Assembly (NCBI RefSeq): GCF_002313155.2
Contig: NZ_NWFK02000001.1
Location: 3,096,998-3,160,997 of the forward strand
Direction: 5' to 3'
Origin: Psychrobacter sp. FDAARGOS_221
Lineage (GTDB): Bacteria > Pseudomonadota > Gammaproteobacteria > Pseudomonadales > Moraxellaceae
DNA: 64,000 nt
The notes below the pieces were generated by a model. The model did no database searches and was not told the origin of the DNA. It saw only the letters and a list, made by a program, of their open reading frames with translations. Below are positions 1 to 9,939 of this stretch, in pieces (position 1 is the stretch's first letter; each line of letters begins with the position of its first letter). Both the position numbers and the translations under genes were made by a program.

Positions 1-71
1 AACAAATAGACATGCCCGCCGAAGACGTTGAGTCAGTAGATGGCCACACTGTAAATGATCAAACTTATTAA
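1..71 (+). CDS. cvpA: C-terminal fragment, probable CvpA family membrane protein
   Basis: Reading frame 3 is open from the window edge and stops with TAA at 69-71, giving about 22 acidic, hydrophilic residues ending in NDQTY. Nothing in this short tail identifies a family. The call rests on context: a gene on the same strand ends 121 bases before purF, and cvpA is the usual upstream neighbour of purF in gammaproteobacteria, where CvpA is an inner-membrane protein tied to colicin V production and purine genes. The start lies outside the window. It could be any other gene ending here. Confidence 0.45.
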   Translation, partial: QIDMPAEDVESVDGHTVNDQTY

Positions 72-192
72 TTAAGTTGGGTCAAATATAACTGGTCGTA
101 AGTAACACGCTGATAACCTCAGTGATAACGATAGATTAGCAACCACTAATTTAATCGTCTAACCAATAAAGACTATTTTAAAAGGATAGAGT

Positions 193-1737
193 ATGTGTGG
201 AGTTGTAGGTATCGCAGCGCATGAACCAGTCAATCAGATGTTGTACGATGCTTTAACAGTGCTACAGCATAGGGGTCAAGATGCCGCCGGTATCGTGACC
301 ATGAAAGATGGGCGTTTTTTCCTACGTAAAGACAATGGTATGGTGCGTGATGTATTCATGACGCGTCATATGGTGCGTTTGGTTGGTGAGTTTGGTGTCG
401 GTCACGTTAGATACCCAACCGCTGGAACCTCAAGTAGTGCGGAAGCACAACCGTTTTACGTCAACTCTCCTTATGGTATTACACTTGCGCATAATGGTAA
501 TTTAACCAATGCTGAACAGTTGGCCAAAGAGCTGTATCAAGATGATTTGCGTCACTTGAACACCAATTCTGACTCAGAAGTGTTGTTAAACGTGTTAGCG
601 CATGAGATTCAAGCATTGGGTAAAACCAAGCCAACCCCAGAAGATATCTTTAGTGCTATCAGCTCTATGTATCAGCGTATTGAAGGCGCTTATGCGGTTG
701 TGGCGTTGATTACTGGCCAAGGCCTAATCGCCTTTAGAGATCCAAATGGCATCCGTCCACTGATTTACGGTGAGCGTTTGGCTGCCGATGGTGGCACAGA
801 GTATATGGTTGCTTCAGAATCTGTTGCATTAACCGGCTCTGGCTTTAAAGTGGTGCGTGATGTCAAGCCAGGTGAAGCCATCTTTATTGACTTAGATAAT
901 AACTTACATACCTTCCAGTGTATTGAGCCAAAAGAATACACCCCTTGTATGTTTGAATATGTATACTTCGCGCGTCCTGACTCTATCATGGACAATATCT
1001 CAGTATACAAAGCGCGTTTACGCATGGGTGAAAAACTGGCCCAGAAGATTCGTGATGAATGGGGTGAAGATCATGATATTGATGTGGTCATTCCAATCCC
1101 AGATACTTCACGTACCTCAGCGATGGAATTGGCACTTAACCTCAACATTAAGTACCGTGAAGGCTTCATGAAAAACCGTTATATCGGTCGTACTTTCATT
1201 ATGCCAGGTCAGCAGCAGCGCAAAAAATCAGTGCGTCAAAAGCTAAATGCGGTACCTTTAGAGTTTAAGAACAAGAACGTCTTATTGGTTGATGACTCTA
1301 TTGTGCGTGGTACCACGTGTCATGAGATTATTCAAATGGCGCGTGATGCCGGTGCTAACAAGGTATTCTTCGCCAGTGCTGCGCCACCGGTGAAGTTCCC
1401 TAATGTCTATGGTATTGACATGCCTGTTCGTCATGAACTGATTGCTTCTGGCCATACGGTTGAAGAAGTCCGTGAAATCATTGGCGCGGATCGTCTGATT
1501 TTCCAAGACTTAGATGACCTAGTAGAAGCGGTACAAGACACCAAACACAGCAAGGTCGAAGGCTTTGATTGTGCGGTATTTGATGGTAAATACATTACTG
1601 GTAACATTACTGAAGAGTATTTACAGTACTTGCAGCAGCAGCGTAATGATAAGGCTAAGAATAAAACTGGCGGCGTACAAGTGATTGCGGACACTCCCGT
1701 TGATATGACGGGCGTTCCTGAAGACGAAGCGTCTTAA
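193..1737 (+). CDS. purF: Amidophosphoribosyltransferase (PurF)
   Basis: Catalyses the first committed step of purine synthesis, making 5-phosphoribosylamine from PRPP and glutamine in the cytoplasm. The protein starts MCGVVG, so Cys2 becomes the N-terminal nucleophile of the class II glutamine amidotransferase domain (about residues 2-235) once Met is removed; no propeptide is present. The phosphoribosyltransferase domain follows, with the PRPP-binding motif [13 protein letters not shown] at about residues 362-375. The length of 514 is normal for the enterobacterial type. An AAGGATAGAGT ribosome binding site precedes the ATG. It is probably cotranscribed with the upstream fragment and ends at a strong terminator. 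The purine gene purB also lies in this window, about 39 kb away. Confidence 0.97.
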   Translation: MCGVVGIAAHEPVNQMLYDALTVLQHRGQDAAGIVTMKDGRFFLRKDNGMVRDVFMTRHMVRLVGEFGVGHVRYPTAGTSSSAEAQPFYVNSPYGITLAHNGNLTNAEQLAKELYQDDLRHLNTNSDSEVLLNVLAHEIQALGKTKPTPEDIFSAISSMYQRIEGAYAVVALITGQGLIAFRDPNGIRPLIYGERLAADGGTEYMVASESVALTGSGFKVVRDVKPGEAIFIDLDNNLHTFQCIEPKEYTPCMFEYVYFARPDSIMDNISVYKARLRMGEKLAQKIRDEWGEDHDIDVVIPIPDTSRTSAMELALNLNIKYREGFMKNRYIGRTFIMPGQQQRKKSVRQKLNAVPLEFKNKNVLLVDDSIVRGTTCHEIIQMARDAGANKVFFASAAPPVKFPNVYGIDMPVRHELIASGHTVEEVREIIGADRLIFQDLDDLVEAVQDTKHSKVEGFDCAVFDGKYITGNITEEYLQYLQQQRNDKAKNKTGGVQVIADTPVDMTGVPEDEAS

Positions 1738-1820
1738 TCGGCTGCATACACGCTGTTATGGCTAAGGCCAAGTTAGTATCTTTGTATTTAACATCATAAC
1801 TTGCCTTAGTAGTTAGCTAT

Positions 1821-1858
1821 AAATAACCTGCCTTTAACTGAAGGCAGGTTATTTTTTT
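1821..1858 (+). terminator. Intrinsic terminator of purF
   Basis: The inverted repeat AATAACCTGCCTT / AAGGCAGGTTATT has a six-base loop and is followed by a T run. It lies about 85 bases after the purF stop. The 386-base gap 1738-2123 holds only this hairpin and the one facing it at 2022-2056. Confidence 0.9.
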
Positions 1859-2021
1859 GGCTGTAGTTTGGCCAGTTATTAAGGTTTTGATTTATACAAT
1901 TAACAATCAATCTTTCGATTTTATTTTCCGATGAAAACATGCTATTGCTAGGTAATAAAAATACTTAAAGATAAAAGTGCTTAATGATAAAAATTCTTGG
2001 CCATATAAATTACTTAGCCAT

Positions 2022-2056
2022 AAAAAAGCAGCTAACCTTGGGTTAACTGCTTTTTT
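2022..2056 (-). terminator. Intrinsic terminator of the DASS transporter gene
   Basis: The near-perfect stem GCAGCTAACC / GGTTAACTGC has A runs on one side and T runs on the other. It can therefore work in both directions, but it sits just downstream of the minus-strand transporter gene. Confidence 0.8.
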
Positions 2057-2123
2057 GTATTACTTAATTAATTGCACATCAATTGAGCGTCAATTGAATG
2101 AAGAGTTGGTTATATGCTTGGAC

Positions 2124-3620
2124 TTAGTAGTAACCTAGGATTTTCCACCAAACTAGACCAGCTGCAATCCATACTACTAGGTTAACCACACTCATAACCG
2201 CACCCATTTTCCACCATTCGGCAAGCGTGGTATAGCCAGAGTTAAAGATAACAGGCGCAGTACCTGTTGCATAGTGGGTCAAGGTCATCATGATGTTACC
2301 GGCTGCTGCTAAGATTAATGCAAATAGCATTGGCGGCGCACCTAAGCTAAGACCAACAGCATAGAAGGCAGCAAACATGGCTGTAATATGCGCTGTGGTA
2401 CTGGCAAAGAAGTAGTGCATATATAGGTATACCAAGGTTAAGATAACCACAGCACCCACCCAGCTAACACCTGTCATGCCAATCGCTGTTTCGATGTTGC
2501 TTGAGAACCAGGTAATTAAGCCAAGTTTGTTTAGGTAGTTGGCCATCATAACTAACGCACCGAACCACACAATGGTGTCCCAGGCAGATTTCTCTTTCAA
2601 CACATCTTGCCAGCTTAATACGCCAGTAATTAATAGAACAGACAATCCAATAAAGGCGGTAGTCGTAGCGTTGACACTGAACTGATCGCCAAAAATCATA
2701 GCTGGTACGTTTGCCCAAAGTAGCAGCATAAGTGTGAACACGCCTAACATGATTTTTTCATGACTGCTGACTTTACCAAGTTTGGCCAGATTTTCTCTAG
2801 CATAACCTTTAGCATCTGGTGTTTCTTTAATTTGAGGTGGGTATATCCAATAAACGACCAATGGCATCAAAATTAGACACAATATACCAGGTACAAACAT
2901 GGCGAGTGCCCACGTTGTCCACGACAATTGAATCTCACTCCCAGTGGCTTTATTGACCAGGTCAACCACTAATGGGTTAGGTGCTGTGGCGGTAATAAAC
3001 ATACCAGAGGTGATCGGGTTGGCATGATAGTTAACCATCGCCAAGTAACGCCCAATTTTGTTTTGAGTGCCTTGCTGCGGCGTAGAGTCAAAGCTTAACG
3101 AAATAGAGCGCATGATAGGGTGAATAATACCACCACCACGAGCGGTGTTCGACGGTGTGATAGGGGCAATGATGAGCTCAGCAATGGCCAATGCATAACC
3201 AATACCCAAAGTACGCTTACCAAAAATTGAAATAAAGTAATAGGCGATACGAGAACCAAGGCCCGTCTTAATCAGACCGCGTGAAATCATCACAGCGATA
3301 CCAATTAACCAAATCAGAGGGCTAGAGAAACTCGATAATGCATCATTAATAGCATCTTTTGGTGTCTCTGCGGTCACCCCAGTCACTGCCACTAGGGTAA
3401 TGGCAATCATCGCCAATGCACCAATAGGTAGAGCTTTACCAATAATGGCAACGATAGTGGCTACGAATAATGCCAACAGATGCCACGCATTATCGGTGAC
3501 ACCCTCAGGTGTTGGAATCACTAACCAAATGATCAATCCAACCGCAATGGCTATCGCTGCGGGAATTGGCTCAAATGCGAGTTTTTTTTCAGGTTCAGAA
3601 TTTTTCTCGGAATCAGACAT
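2124..3620 (-). CDS. DASS (SLC13/CitT-type) di- or tricarboxylate transporter
   Basis: A 498-residue integral membrane protein with about 12-13 hydrophobic segments after a short charged N-terminus. The motif SNTARGGGIIHPI (about residues 155-170) and TATAPNPLV (about 207-215) are the Ser/Asn/Thr substrate and cation binding signatures of the divalent anion:Na+ symporter family. The ARGGG form is typical of the CitT/TtdT/YflS branch, which exchanges or imports citrate, tartrate, malate, succinate or 2-oxoglutarate. The exact substrate cannot be read from sequence. The gene stands alone with its own terminator; the MATE gene upstream ends 415 bases away, so it probably has its own promoter. 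Confidence 0.88.
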   Translation of the reverse strand: MSDSEKNSEPEKKLAFEPIPAAIAIAVGLIIWLVIPTPEGVTDNAWHLLALFVATIVAIIGKALPIGALAMIAITLVAVTGVTAETPKDAINDALSSFSSPLIWLIGIAVMISRGLIKTGLGSRIAYYFISIFGKRTLGIGYALAIAELIIAPITPSNTARGGGIIHPIMRSISLSFDSTPQQGTQNKIGRYLAMVNYHANPITSGMFITATAPNPLVVDLVNKATGSEIQLSWTTWALAMFVPGILCLILMPLVVYWIYPPQIKETPDAKGYARENLAKLGKVSSHEKIMLGVFTLMLLLWANVPAMIFGDQFSVNATTTAFIGLSVLLITGVLSWQDVLKEKSAWDTIVWFGALVMMANYLNKLGLITWFSSNIETAIGMTGVSWVGAVVILTLVYLYMHYFFASTTAHITAMFAAFYAVGLSLGAPPMLFALILAAAGNIMMTLTHYATGTAPVIFNSGYTTLAEWWKMGAVMSVVNLVVWIAAGLVWWKILGYY

Positions 3621-4035
3621 TATAAAATCCTATATAGTGTTATCTAGATAGATTTATTACATGGTTTAAGTTGAAGTGAAGTCATACAAAAGTGTGGTCA
3701 TACAAAAAAGATAAAAAATATAAAATGGCTGCCGACTAATGTGTGTTACTCGACATTTTTTTGGCCAACTATAACATGGTGCTTATGAAGTTATTATTAA
3801 TAAAATATAAGTAACACAGCAGTACCATAAATAAAATTTATGTTGGTTATTCCTATAGGATTATTATGACAAAACAAGATGACAAATTAAGCATTATTTT
3901 AGTGAGTTCATGTTGATTTGTGTTAACTACTCAAGCCATTCTAAACCCGCTATTAAGTAAAAAAATAAGTAATAAATAATGGGTTAAATTTGCAAATTTT
4001 TGAGGGAAATGAGGGCTGTCTACGTTAAGCTAAAA
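3621..4035. other. 415-base intergenic region upstream of the DASS gene
   Basis: AT-rich DNA between the MATE stop and the DASS start, both on the minus strand, so it should carry the DASS promoter. An 8-base inverted repeat TGTGTTAC / GTAACACA (3742-3749 and 3811-3818) is spaced by 61 bases. A 16-codon plus-strand ORF starting about 3867 behind AGGA is too short to call. No other structure was seen. Confidence 0.5.
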
Positions 4036-5526
4036 TTAAGATTCGGTCTGCTTAACTTGAGCAATTAATTGTGATTTATGACGCCATAACATTAAGGCGG
4101 CAACCGCAAAACGGGACAGCAATAACCAATAAACGGCAAACCAAATAACCGGCATCGCATAAGTGCTGCCAAATTTTTGATAAATAAACCAGGTTAACGG
4201 GAAGAAGATAGCGGCGACAATAATGGCTACTTGACGAATTTTACTGCCTGCGGTCAAGCCGAACATAACGCCGTCCAACCAATATGCACCGGCGCCAATA
4301 ATGGGTAATAGGATAGCGATATAACGATATTCTAACGCTAGGCTAGTGACACTAGGAATGTCGGTCATCAGATCTAAGAATGTGGGTAAAAATATCAGCC
4401 ACAATACACTTAGCCCGACCGCTAGCCAAAAGGTCATCACACCGGTTCGCTTTAATGCTTTTATAAATAAGGCATGACCTTTACGCGCTGCTGCTTGACC
4501 GGACAGACTTTCAGCAGCAACTGCCACACCATCTAACGCAAAGGCTGAAATGCTTAATACCTGCAATAACACCGCATTGGTTGCCATTACAAGATCACCT
4601 TGCTGTGCTGATAGACGGGTAATCCAAGCAAAGCTTAACGTCAGTAAAATAGTGCGAATAAAAATGTCTTTGTTTAGGGAAAACAGGCTAAGCATTTTTT
4701 CTAACGCATATATCTCAGCAAGCCGCTGACGAATGCTTGGTTGAGCGTTAAGTTGACCGTTTTGTTGAGCGTCTAGTTGAGGATTAAGCGACTGCTGAGA
4801 AGATTTAGTAGTTTTTGAATTAGCTTGCGATAATGAGTTTTGGCTTAAAATGCGACGTGCCAATAAAAAAGCAGTACTACAGCCGATGGCATAACCAATC
4901 ACTGTGCCTAATGCTACGCCTTTAAGTCCCATATCTAATAGATAGACAAAGCTTAAGGTCAGAACGATATTGATGGTAGAAATCAATAATTGAACCATCA
5001 TCATTTGCTTGGTCTTGCCTTGACCCGCAAACCAGCCAATAAAGGCGTAGTTCATCAGTTCAAACACAATACCGAAATAGCGAATATCAATGTAGGTATG
5101 TGCTGCCTGCTGACTCGATGGCTGTGCGCCGAGTAGCTGTAATCCCAGCGCAATTACCCAGTCCTTACACAGCCAAAGTATTGCAGCCAAGATAACGGCT
5201 AATCCCAATGAGCGAAATAAGATATCTGCCAGCTCAGTACCTGACTTACCTGTCGCCACTTGTCTACCCAGTGCCTGAGCGGCCAGTCCTGATGAGGCAT
5301 ATTGCAAAAAGTTAAAGCTCACCAATATTAATAGCCAAAGCTGTGATGCAATACCAAGACCGGCCAGATAAAACGGCTCAGGGAAGTGCCCAACCACCGC
5401 CACGTCAATAGCACCTTGCATCGGCATGGCGAGATTGGCAATTAATACAGGTGTGGCAATGGCGATAATATGCTTGTAACTTAAGTCTAAAGGAGCAGGC
5501 GGGTTATTAGACTGAGAGTGACTCAT
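4036..5526 (-). CDS. MATE family efflux transporter (DinF-like)
   Basis: A 496-residue multidrug and toxin extrusion family protein that would use a Na+ or H+ gradient to export cationic compounds through the inner membrane. It has about 12 hydrophobic helices in two halves. The N-terminal pattern (TPVLIANLAMPMQGAIDVAVVGHF) is like that of the DinF branch. Between the halves, residues 225-267 form a Gln/Asn/Ser-rich cytoplasmic insert (QLDAQQNGQLNAQ) not needed for the fold. No strong ribosome binding site precedes the ATG; the AT-rich palindrome GATAATTATC directly abuts it. The substrate is unknown. Confidence 0.88.
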   Translation of the reverse strand: MSHSQSNNPPAPLDLSYKHIIAIATPVLIANLAMPMQGAIDVAVVGHFPEPFYLAGLGIASQLWLLILVSFNFLQYASSGLAAQALGRQVATGKSGTELADILFRSLGLAVILAAILWLCKDWVIALGLQLLGAQPSSQQAAHTYIDIRYFGIVFELMNYAFIGWFAGQGKTKQMMMVQLLISTINIVLTLSFVYLLDMGLKGVALGTVIGYAIGCSTAFLLARRILSQNSLSQANSKTTKSSQQSLNPQLDAQQNGQLNAQPSIRQRLAEIYALEKMLSLFSLNKDIFIRTILLTLSFAWITRLSAQQGDLVMATNAVLLQVLSISAFALDGVAVAAESLSGQAAARKGHALFIKALKRTGVMTFWLAVGLSVLWLIFLPTFLDLMTDIPSVTSLALEYRYIAILLPIIGAGAYWLDGVMFGLTAGSKIRQVAIIVAAIFFPLTWFIYQKFGSTYAMPVIWFAVYWLLLSRFAVAALMLWRHKSQLIAQVKQTES

Positions 5527-5616
5527 GATAATTATCTTATTAGGTTAATAACGGGGTTAGAAGTAAAATTACTGCTTTAAGGGTTAAGAAGATAACAGTG
5601 TATTTGCTAAAACGAA

Positions 5617-5644
5617 TAAAAGCACCCTAAGGTGCTTTTATTTT
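5617..5644 (-). terminator. Intrinsic terminator after secF
   Basis: The stem AAAAGCACC / GGTGCTTTT has a four-base loop, with A and T runs on both sides. It lies 56 bases past the secF stop and closes the secD-secF transcript. Confidence 0.85.
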
Positions 5645-5699
5645 AAAATCAGTGATAGATTAGAGGGTTAGTCTGTTCAAGCCCTTAGCCTTTATAATC

Positions 5700-6971
5700 T
5701 TAGTCTTCAAAAGATTTAGGATCGTTAAAGCTAACCACTTCTTCTTGGAATTCAGGTTTGATTTTCACTACGAAGTCATCACGAGACAAGCCCATTGCTA
5801 GTGGAATTGAGCTTGAAATATAGGTTGATGAATAGGTACCGGCAATCAGACCAATGAAGAAGGCGACCGAGAACCAGAATAGACCAGCACCGCCTAAGAA
5901 TAACATCGCTAATACCACAACCAATACAGTTGAGATGGTCATAATGGTACGACGTAATGTCTCAGTCAATGATAAGTTGACAATCTGTACTGGAGACGCA
6001 TCACGCACCCGGCGGAAGTTCTCACGGATACGGTCATAGACAACGATGGTATCGTTTAATGAATAACCAATTAATGCCAAGATGGCTGCCAGTACCGTCA
6101 AATCAAACGGGAACTGGAATAAAGCAAACACACCTAAAGTCACGATGGCATCATGCACCAGTGCTAATAGAGCACCAATGGCCAATTTAAACTGGAAGCG
6201 AACACCAACATACAGCATCATCATACCCAATGCAGTTGCAATGGCGATTAACGAGCTGACATAAACTTCGCTACCGACTTGGCTACCAATAATGTTGACG
6301 CTACTAATAGTCGCTTCATTATTAGGTAAATCTAGTGCTTGTTTTAGGCTGTCATTAAGACCCTCAACGTTATCAGACTGAGGCGGCAAGCGAACCAATA
6401 GCTCGGTGGTACCACCTAGATACTGCACAACCGCATCATCGAAGCCTGCATTTTCAAGTGAGCTGATTACCTCAACTTGCTCAACCGGCTGTTCGTATTC
6501 AACATCAGCAGACACACCGCCGGTGAAGTCTAAGCCTAAATTTAAGCCATTGATGAATAGGGCGCCAATACTAACCAATACCAAGATGATAGATAAAATA
6601 GCCATTGGCTTTTCAATCTTCATGAATGGAATAATGCGCTTGTCACCAACTGCTTTAATACCACCTTCAGCTAGGGCAGCATCATCTTCTTCAAACAATG
6701 ACGCATCATATGCCTCATTATCGGCAACTTCAGCATCATAGCCGTTACTGCTGATTGGTTCCTTATGAGCCGTGTCTTGGCTATGGGTTAACGCTGTGCT
6801 GCTTTCATCTGCTTCTGTGCCAGTACGACGGCGAGTTGGCGCATTACCTTTACCATCACGACGAGGACCACGACGACGAGGGCGACCGCCTTCATAGTAG
6901 GCAGGTTTTGAGCTATCAGGCGTGTTTGGATTGTTATTGTTTGGATTTTCATTCGAGTTGTTATTAGACAT
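5700..6971 (-). CDS. secF: Protein translocase subunit SecF with an N-terminal basic extension
   Basis: With SecD and YajC, it forms the inner-membrane complex that uses the proton gradient to pull proteins through SecYEG. The SecF core runs from about residue 120: a first membrane helix, a periplasmic domain, and five more helices with the motif YSLNDTIVVYDRIREN near 300-318. The length of 423 exceeds the usual 310-320 because about 115 residues precede the first helix. These are Asn/Pro-rich, then Arg/Gly-rich (GRPRRRGPRR), then acidic. The start is supported by AGGAGA placed correctly before the ATG, so the extension looks real. It lies 9 bases after secD and is cotranscribed with it. Confidence 0.95.
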   Translation of the reverse strand: MSNNNSNENPNNNNPNTPDSSKPAYYEGGRPRRRGPRRDGKGNAPTRRRTGTEADESSTALTHSQDTAHKEPISSNGYDAEVADNEAYDASLFEEDDAALAEGGIKAVGDKRIIPFMKIEKPMAILSIILVLVSIGALFINGLNLGLDFTGGVSADVEYEQPVEQVEVISSLENAGFDDAVVQYLGGTTELLVRLPPQSDNVEGLNDSLKQALDLPNNEATISSVNIIGSQVGSEVYVSSLIAIATALGMMMLYVGVRFQFKLAIGALLALVHDAIVTLGVFALFQFPFDLTVLAAILALIGYSLNDTIVVYDRIRENFRRVRDASPVQIVNLSLTETLRRTIMTISTVLVVVLAMLFLGGAGLFWFSVAFFIGLIAGTYSSTYISSSIPLAMGLSRDDFVVKIKPEFQEEVVSFNDPKSFED

Positions 6972-6980
6972 TATTCTCTC

Positions 6981-8858
6981 CTAGCCTATGCTCAATTTTT
7001 TGACAGATTTACGATTGCCATAAACCAGTTGCACCAAAGCACGCGTCACGATAATCGCGGTAAATAGCGAGCTTAAAATACCAATGGCTAGGGTAATAGC
7101 AAACCCTTTAATCGGGCCTGAGCCGATTGAGAATAAGATAATAGCAACCAGTAGGGTTGTCACGTTACCGTCAAAAATACTACTAAAGGCACGATCAAAA
7201 CCGGCAACAATGGCTGACTTAGGCCGTGATCCTTCAGAAAGCTCTTCGCGTATTCGCTCGAAGATAAGTACGTTGGCGTCAACCGCCATACCAATGGTCA
7301 ATACAATACCCGCAATACCAGGCAGCGTTAACGAAGCGCCTAAGATTGACAGTACCGCGACCATGATGACCAAGTTAAAGGCCAATGCGACGTTCGCAAT
7401 CACCCCAAATAAGCGATAGAACACAATCATAAACAAGAACACCAATAAATAGCCTACCTTAGTAGAGAATAAGCCGTCATCGATGTTTTGCTGACCCAGT
7501 GATGGACCAATGGTGCGTTCTTCAACGAAGTACATTGGCGCAGCCAACGCACCTGAGCGTAATAGCAATGCTAGTTCGCCAGCTTCAGCGTTACTGTTCA
7601 AGCCTGTAATACGGAAGCTTGAGCCTAAGACAGCTTGGATGTTGGCTTGGCTAATAATCTTAGTTTCAGCATACGGTGTGCGGGTTTCAACCACTTCACC
7701 AGTTTCTGGATCTTCTTCGTAGCTGACTTTTTGTTTGTTTTCAATAAACAATACCGCCATCTGCTTACCAACCGCATTTTTGGTGGCATTTTGCATCAGC
7801 TTACCGCCGGCCGTATCCAAGGTAATATTAACCTCAGGCGCACCATTTTCATCAAGACCAGAAGTTGCGCCTTGTACACGCTCACCAGTTAAGATTGGTT
7901 GACGAATCAATAGTGACGGCGGACCATCTAAAGTCATATATGGGAAGGCTTCGGTACCTGCTGGTGGGATACCACCATCGTAGGTTGCATTCTCATCGGC
8001 GACCAGACGGAACTCAAGGTTAGCTGTACGACCTAATACACGTTTCGCTTCTGCGGTATCTTGTACACCAGGTAGCTCAACAACAATACGGTTACTGCCT
8101 TGAGACTGAACCAATGCTTCAGACACACCAAGCTCAGAGATACGATTACGTAGTGTCGTTAAGTTTTGTCCTACGGCGTATTTATTAATCTCTGCTAACG
8201 TGGCTTCATTATATTCTAGGCGCAATACAGGGCCCTGGTCGTCCATTAACGCTTGTAAATTGAACTGAGTGCCTTGGTCACGCTGGATAACGCGTTGTGC
8301 CTTGTCGCGCAGCTCAGTGTCGTTAAAGTGCAGCACTAGGCTTTGATCGACGACATTGATGCTTTTTAGTGGCACACGTTCGCTACGTAAGCTGCTGCGT
8401 ACTTCACTACTGGCTGTTTTTAAACGTTGATCCAGTGCTTTGTTCATATCAACTTCAAGCACAAAGCGCACACCGCCTCGTAAGTCAAGACCAAGCTTTA
8501 ACGGCTTGGCACCTATACTACGTAACCAATCGGGTGTAGTTTGCGCAAGGTTTAACGCCACAACATAGTCATTGCCAAGCTGCTGGCGCAATACTTCTTG
8601 TGCTTTACGTTGATCAGCGCCATTTTGAACTCGGACTAATGCACTGTTATCTGCAAAAGTCGGGTCATGATAGGCAATACCAGCGTCATCTAACAGCTGA
8701 GTTGATTGATTGAGTACCTCTTCGGTCAGCTCAGTACCTGCTGAGGCACTTGTTATTTGCACCGCGGGCTCATCAGGATATAAATTTGGCAGGGCGTATA
8801 GACCTGCAATGATGAGAACGGTGACGATTAAGAAATATTTCCAGGCGGGGTAATGCAT
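6981..8858 (-). CDS. secD: Protein translocase subunit SecD
   Basis: The larger subunit of the SecDF export motor in the inner membrane. It has an N-terminal helix (about residues 8-25) and a large periplasmic domain with the conserved GLDLRGGVRF motif near residue 125. A C-terminal six-helix membrane domain carries the motif IGMAVDANVLIFERIREEL at about 519-538, including the Asp implicated in proton transfer. The length of 625 is normal. secF follows in the same operon. yajC lies 328 bases upstream on the same strand but appears separated by a terminator. Confidence 0.97.
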   Translation of the reverse strand: MHYPAWKYFLIVTVLIIAGLYALPNLYPDEPAVQITSASAGTELTEEVLNQSTQLLDDAGIAYHDPTFADNSALVRVQNGADQRKAQEVLRQQLGNDYVVALNLAQTTPDWLRSIGAKPLKLGLDLRGGVRFVLEVDMNKALDQRLKTASSEVRSSLRSERVPLKSINVVDQSLVLHFNDTELRDKAQRVIQRDQGTQFNLQALMDDQGPVLRLEYNEATLAEINKYAVGQNLTTLRNRISELGVSEALVQSQGSNRIVVELPGVQDTAEAKRVLGRTANLEFRLVADENATYDGGIPPAGTEAFPYMTLDGPPSLLIRQPILTGERVQGATSGLDENGAPEVNITLDTAGGKLMQNATKNAVGKQMAVLFIENKQKVSYEEDPETGEVVETRTPYAETKIISQANIQAVLGSSFRITGLNSNAEAGELALLLRSGALAAPMYFVEERTIGPSLGQQNIDDGLFSTKVGYLLVFLFMIVFYRLFGVIANVALAFNLVIMVAVLSILGASLTLPGIAGIVLTIGMAVDANVLIFERIREELSEGSRPKSAIVAGFDRAFSSIFDGNVTTLLVAIILFSIGSGPIKGFAITLAIGILSSLFTAIIVTRALVQLVYGNRKSVKKLSIG

Positions 8859-9029
8859 AGTAGCTTCTTCACTTGAGGGAAGGTAAACAGTTGAGTGCTA
8901 TGAGCAGACGTTTACAGATAAAAAGTAGGGCGCCGAGTTGCCGTTAATCTATGAATGAACGACTTTTGGCGTCTGTTTAGTCTGATGTATATATAGGGTG
9001 CACTGTCATTATATTAAAGAGTACAAGAC

Positions 9030-9069
9030 TAAAAAGCACGTGGTTAATAACTGAATAAATACACGTGCT
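9030..9069 (-). terminator. Probable terminator of yajC
   Basis: Read on the minus strand, AGCACGTG (9069-9062) pairs with CACGTGCT (9042-9035) across a 19-base loop and is followed by TTTTT. It lies about 120 bases after the yajC stop and before secD. It suggests that secDF can be transcribed from its own promoter within 8859-9029. Confidence 0.5.
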
Positions 9070-9096
9070 CTTAATAATAATCAAAGTTTTAAGCCA

Positions 9097-9126
9097 TCAA
9101 ACCAAACCTAAATAAGTTTGGTTTGA
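9097..9126. repeat. Perfect 11-base inverted repeat downstream of yajC
   Basis: TCAAACCAAAC (9097-9107) and GTTTGGTTTGA (9116-9126) are perfect complements with an 8-base loop. No T run follows on either strand, so it is not a classic terminator. It could protect the yajC mRNA 3' end or be an operator. The 328-base gap 8859-9186 holds this and the hairpin at 9030-9069. Confidence 0.6.
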
Positions 9127-9186
9127 GTTAAACTAATTGTAAATTAAATGGCTTATTCTAGGATTTAGCTGTAAAAGCTTAGCCTA

Positions 9187-9516
9187 TTATAGTAGGCCAT
9201 CCATTGTGCCATTTGGTAATACTGAAATCACAGAAGCACGCTGAATCATGACGTCATTTCTGTCATTTAAGCTAACAACCGCATAATCACCATCAATTGA
9301 TTTGATTTTGCCCATAAGGCCACCAGCAAAGATAACTTCATTGCCGACAGTTAGCGCGTCAACCATGTTACGGTGCTCTTTTGCACGTTTTGATTGTGGT
9401 CTAATCACTAAGAAGTAAAAAATAGCGAAGATGGCCAATGGGAATATCCATTGCATGATCATAGCCGATCCACCTTGTTCTGGAGCGGCATGGGCTGCTT
9501 GAATAAATAAAAGCAT
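9187..9516 (-). CDS. yajC: Preprotein translocase subunit YajC
   Basis: A small single-span inner-membrane protein that associates with SecDF. The 109 residues comprise a short Ala-rich N-terminus, a hydrophobic helix at about 20-40 (WIFPLAIFAIFYFLVIRP), and a cytoplasmic domain with QSKRAKEHRNMVDAL and GNEVIFAGGLMGKI, both family signatures. It is followed by secD and secF, the conserved order. tgt and queA, often upstream of yajC, are absent; the next gene diverges. Confidence 0.95.
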   Translation of the reverse strand: MLLFIQAAHAAPEQGGSAMIMQWIFPLAIFAIFYFLVIRPQSKRAKEHRNMVDALTVGNEVIFAGGLMGKIKSIDGDYAVVSLNDRNDVMIQRASVISVLPNGTMDGLL

Positions 9517-9860
9517 AAAATTTCCTTAAAGTTTGCAGTCTTACTTTTATCAATAAAATAAGTATTATTAAAAAAGATTAATTGTTTCGCCATGCATTAT
9601 ACCGTTATCGCAAAATAATACAGTCATACCAAAACAATTAGGTATGACAGGATAAACGCATGAAAAAAGCATTATTATATAATAAATTATAAATAAACAG
9701 TTTGGTTATTAGTATCTATAGATAGAGGCATTATAATTTAACACGCATAGTATCAAAAAAAAGGCCCCTTGATAACTATTAGTTGTAATACAACGCATTA
9801 TTTCACCGCAATTATCAATCAAACAGCCGCTTATTTAGGGACGCCATTAAATGAATGCTA

Positions 9861-9888
9861 GCGACAACCCCTCATTAAACGCTATAAT
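9861..9888 (+). promoter_or_regulatory. Candidate sigma70 promoter of the lapA-like/pyrF genes
   Basis: GCGACA (9861-9866), a 16-base spacer and a perfect TATAAT (9883-9888) lie about 50 bases before the ATG at 9940. The -35 matches the consensus at four of six positions. The 423-base gap 9517-9939 separates this divergent unit from yajC and otherwise shows only AT-rich sequence. Confidence 0.45.
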
Positions 9889-9939
9889 CAAGACAATAAC
9901 TCACAATTTTTTCAACCAGTTATCCAAATAGAGGCCATC

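Noticed and set aside
5526..5540. Fur-box-like GATAATTATC before the MATE gene
   Set aside because: Only one 10-base palindrome and not a 19-base box; such AT-rich words are common in this DNA.
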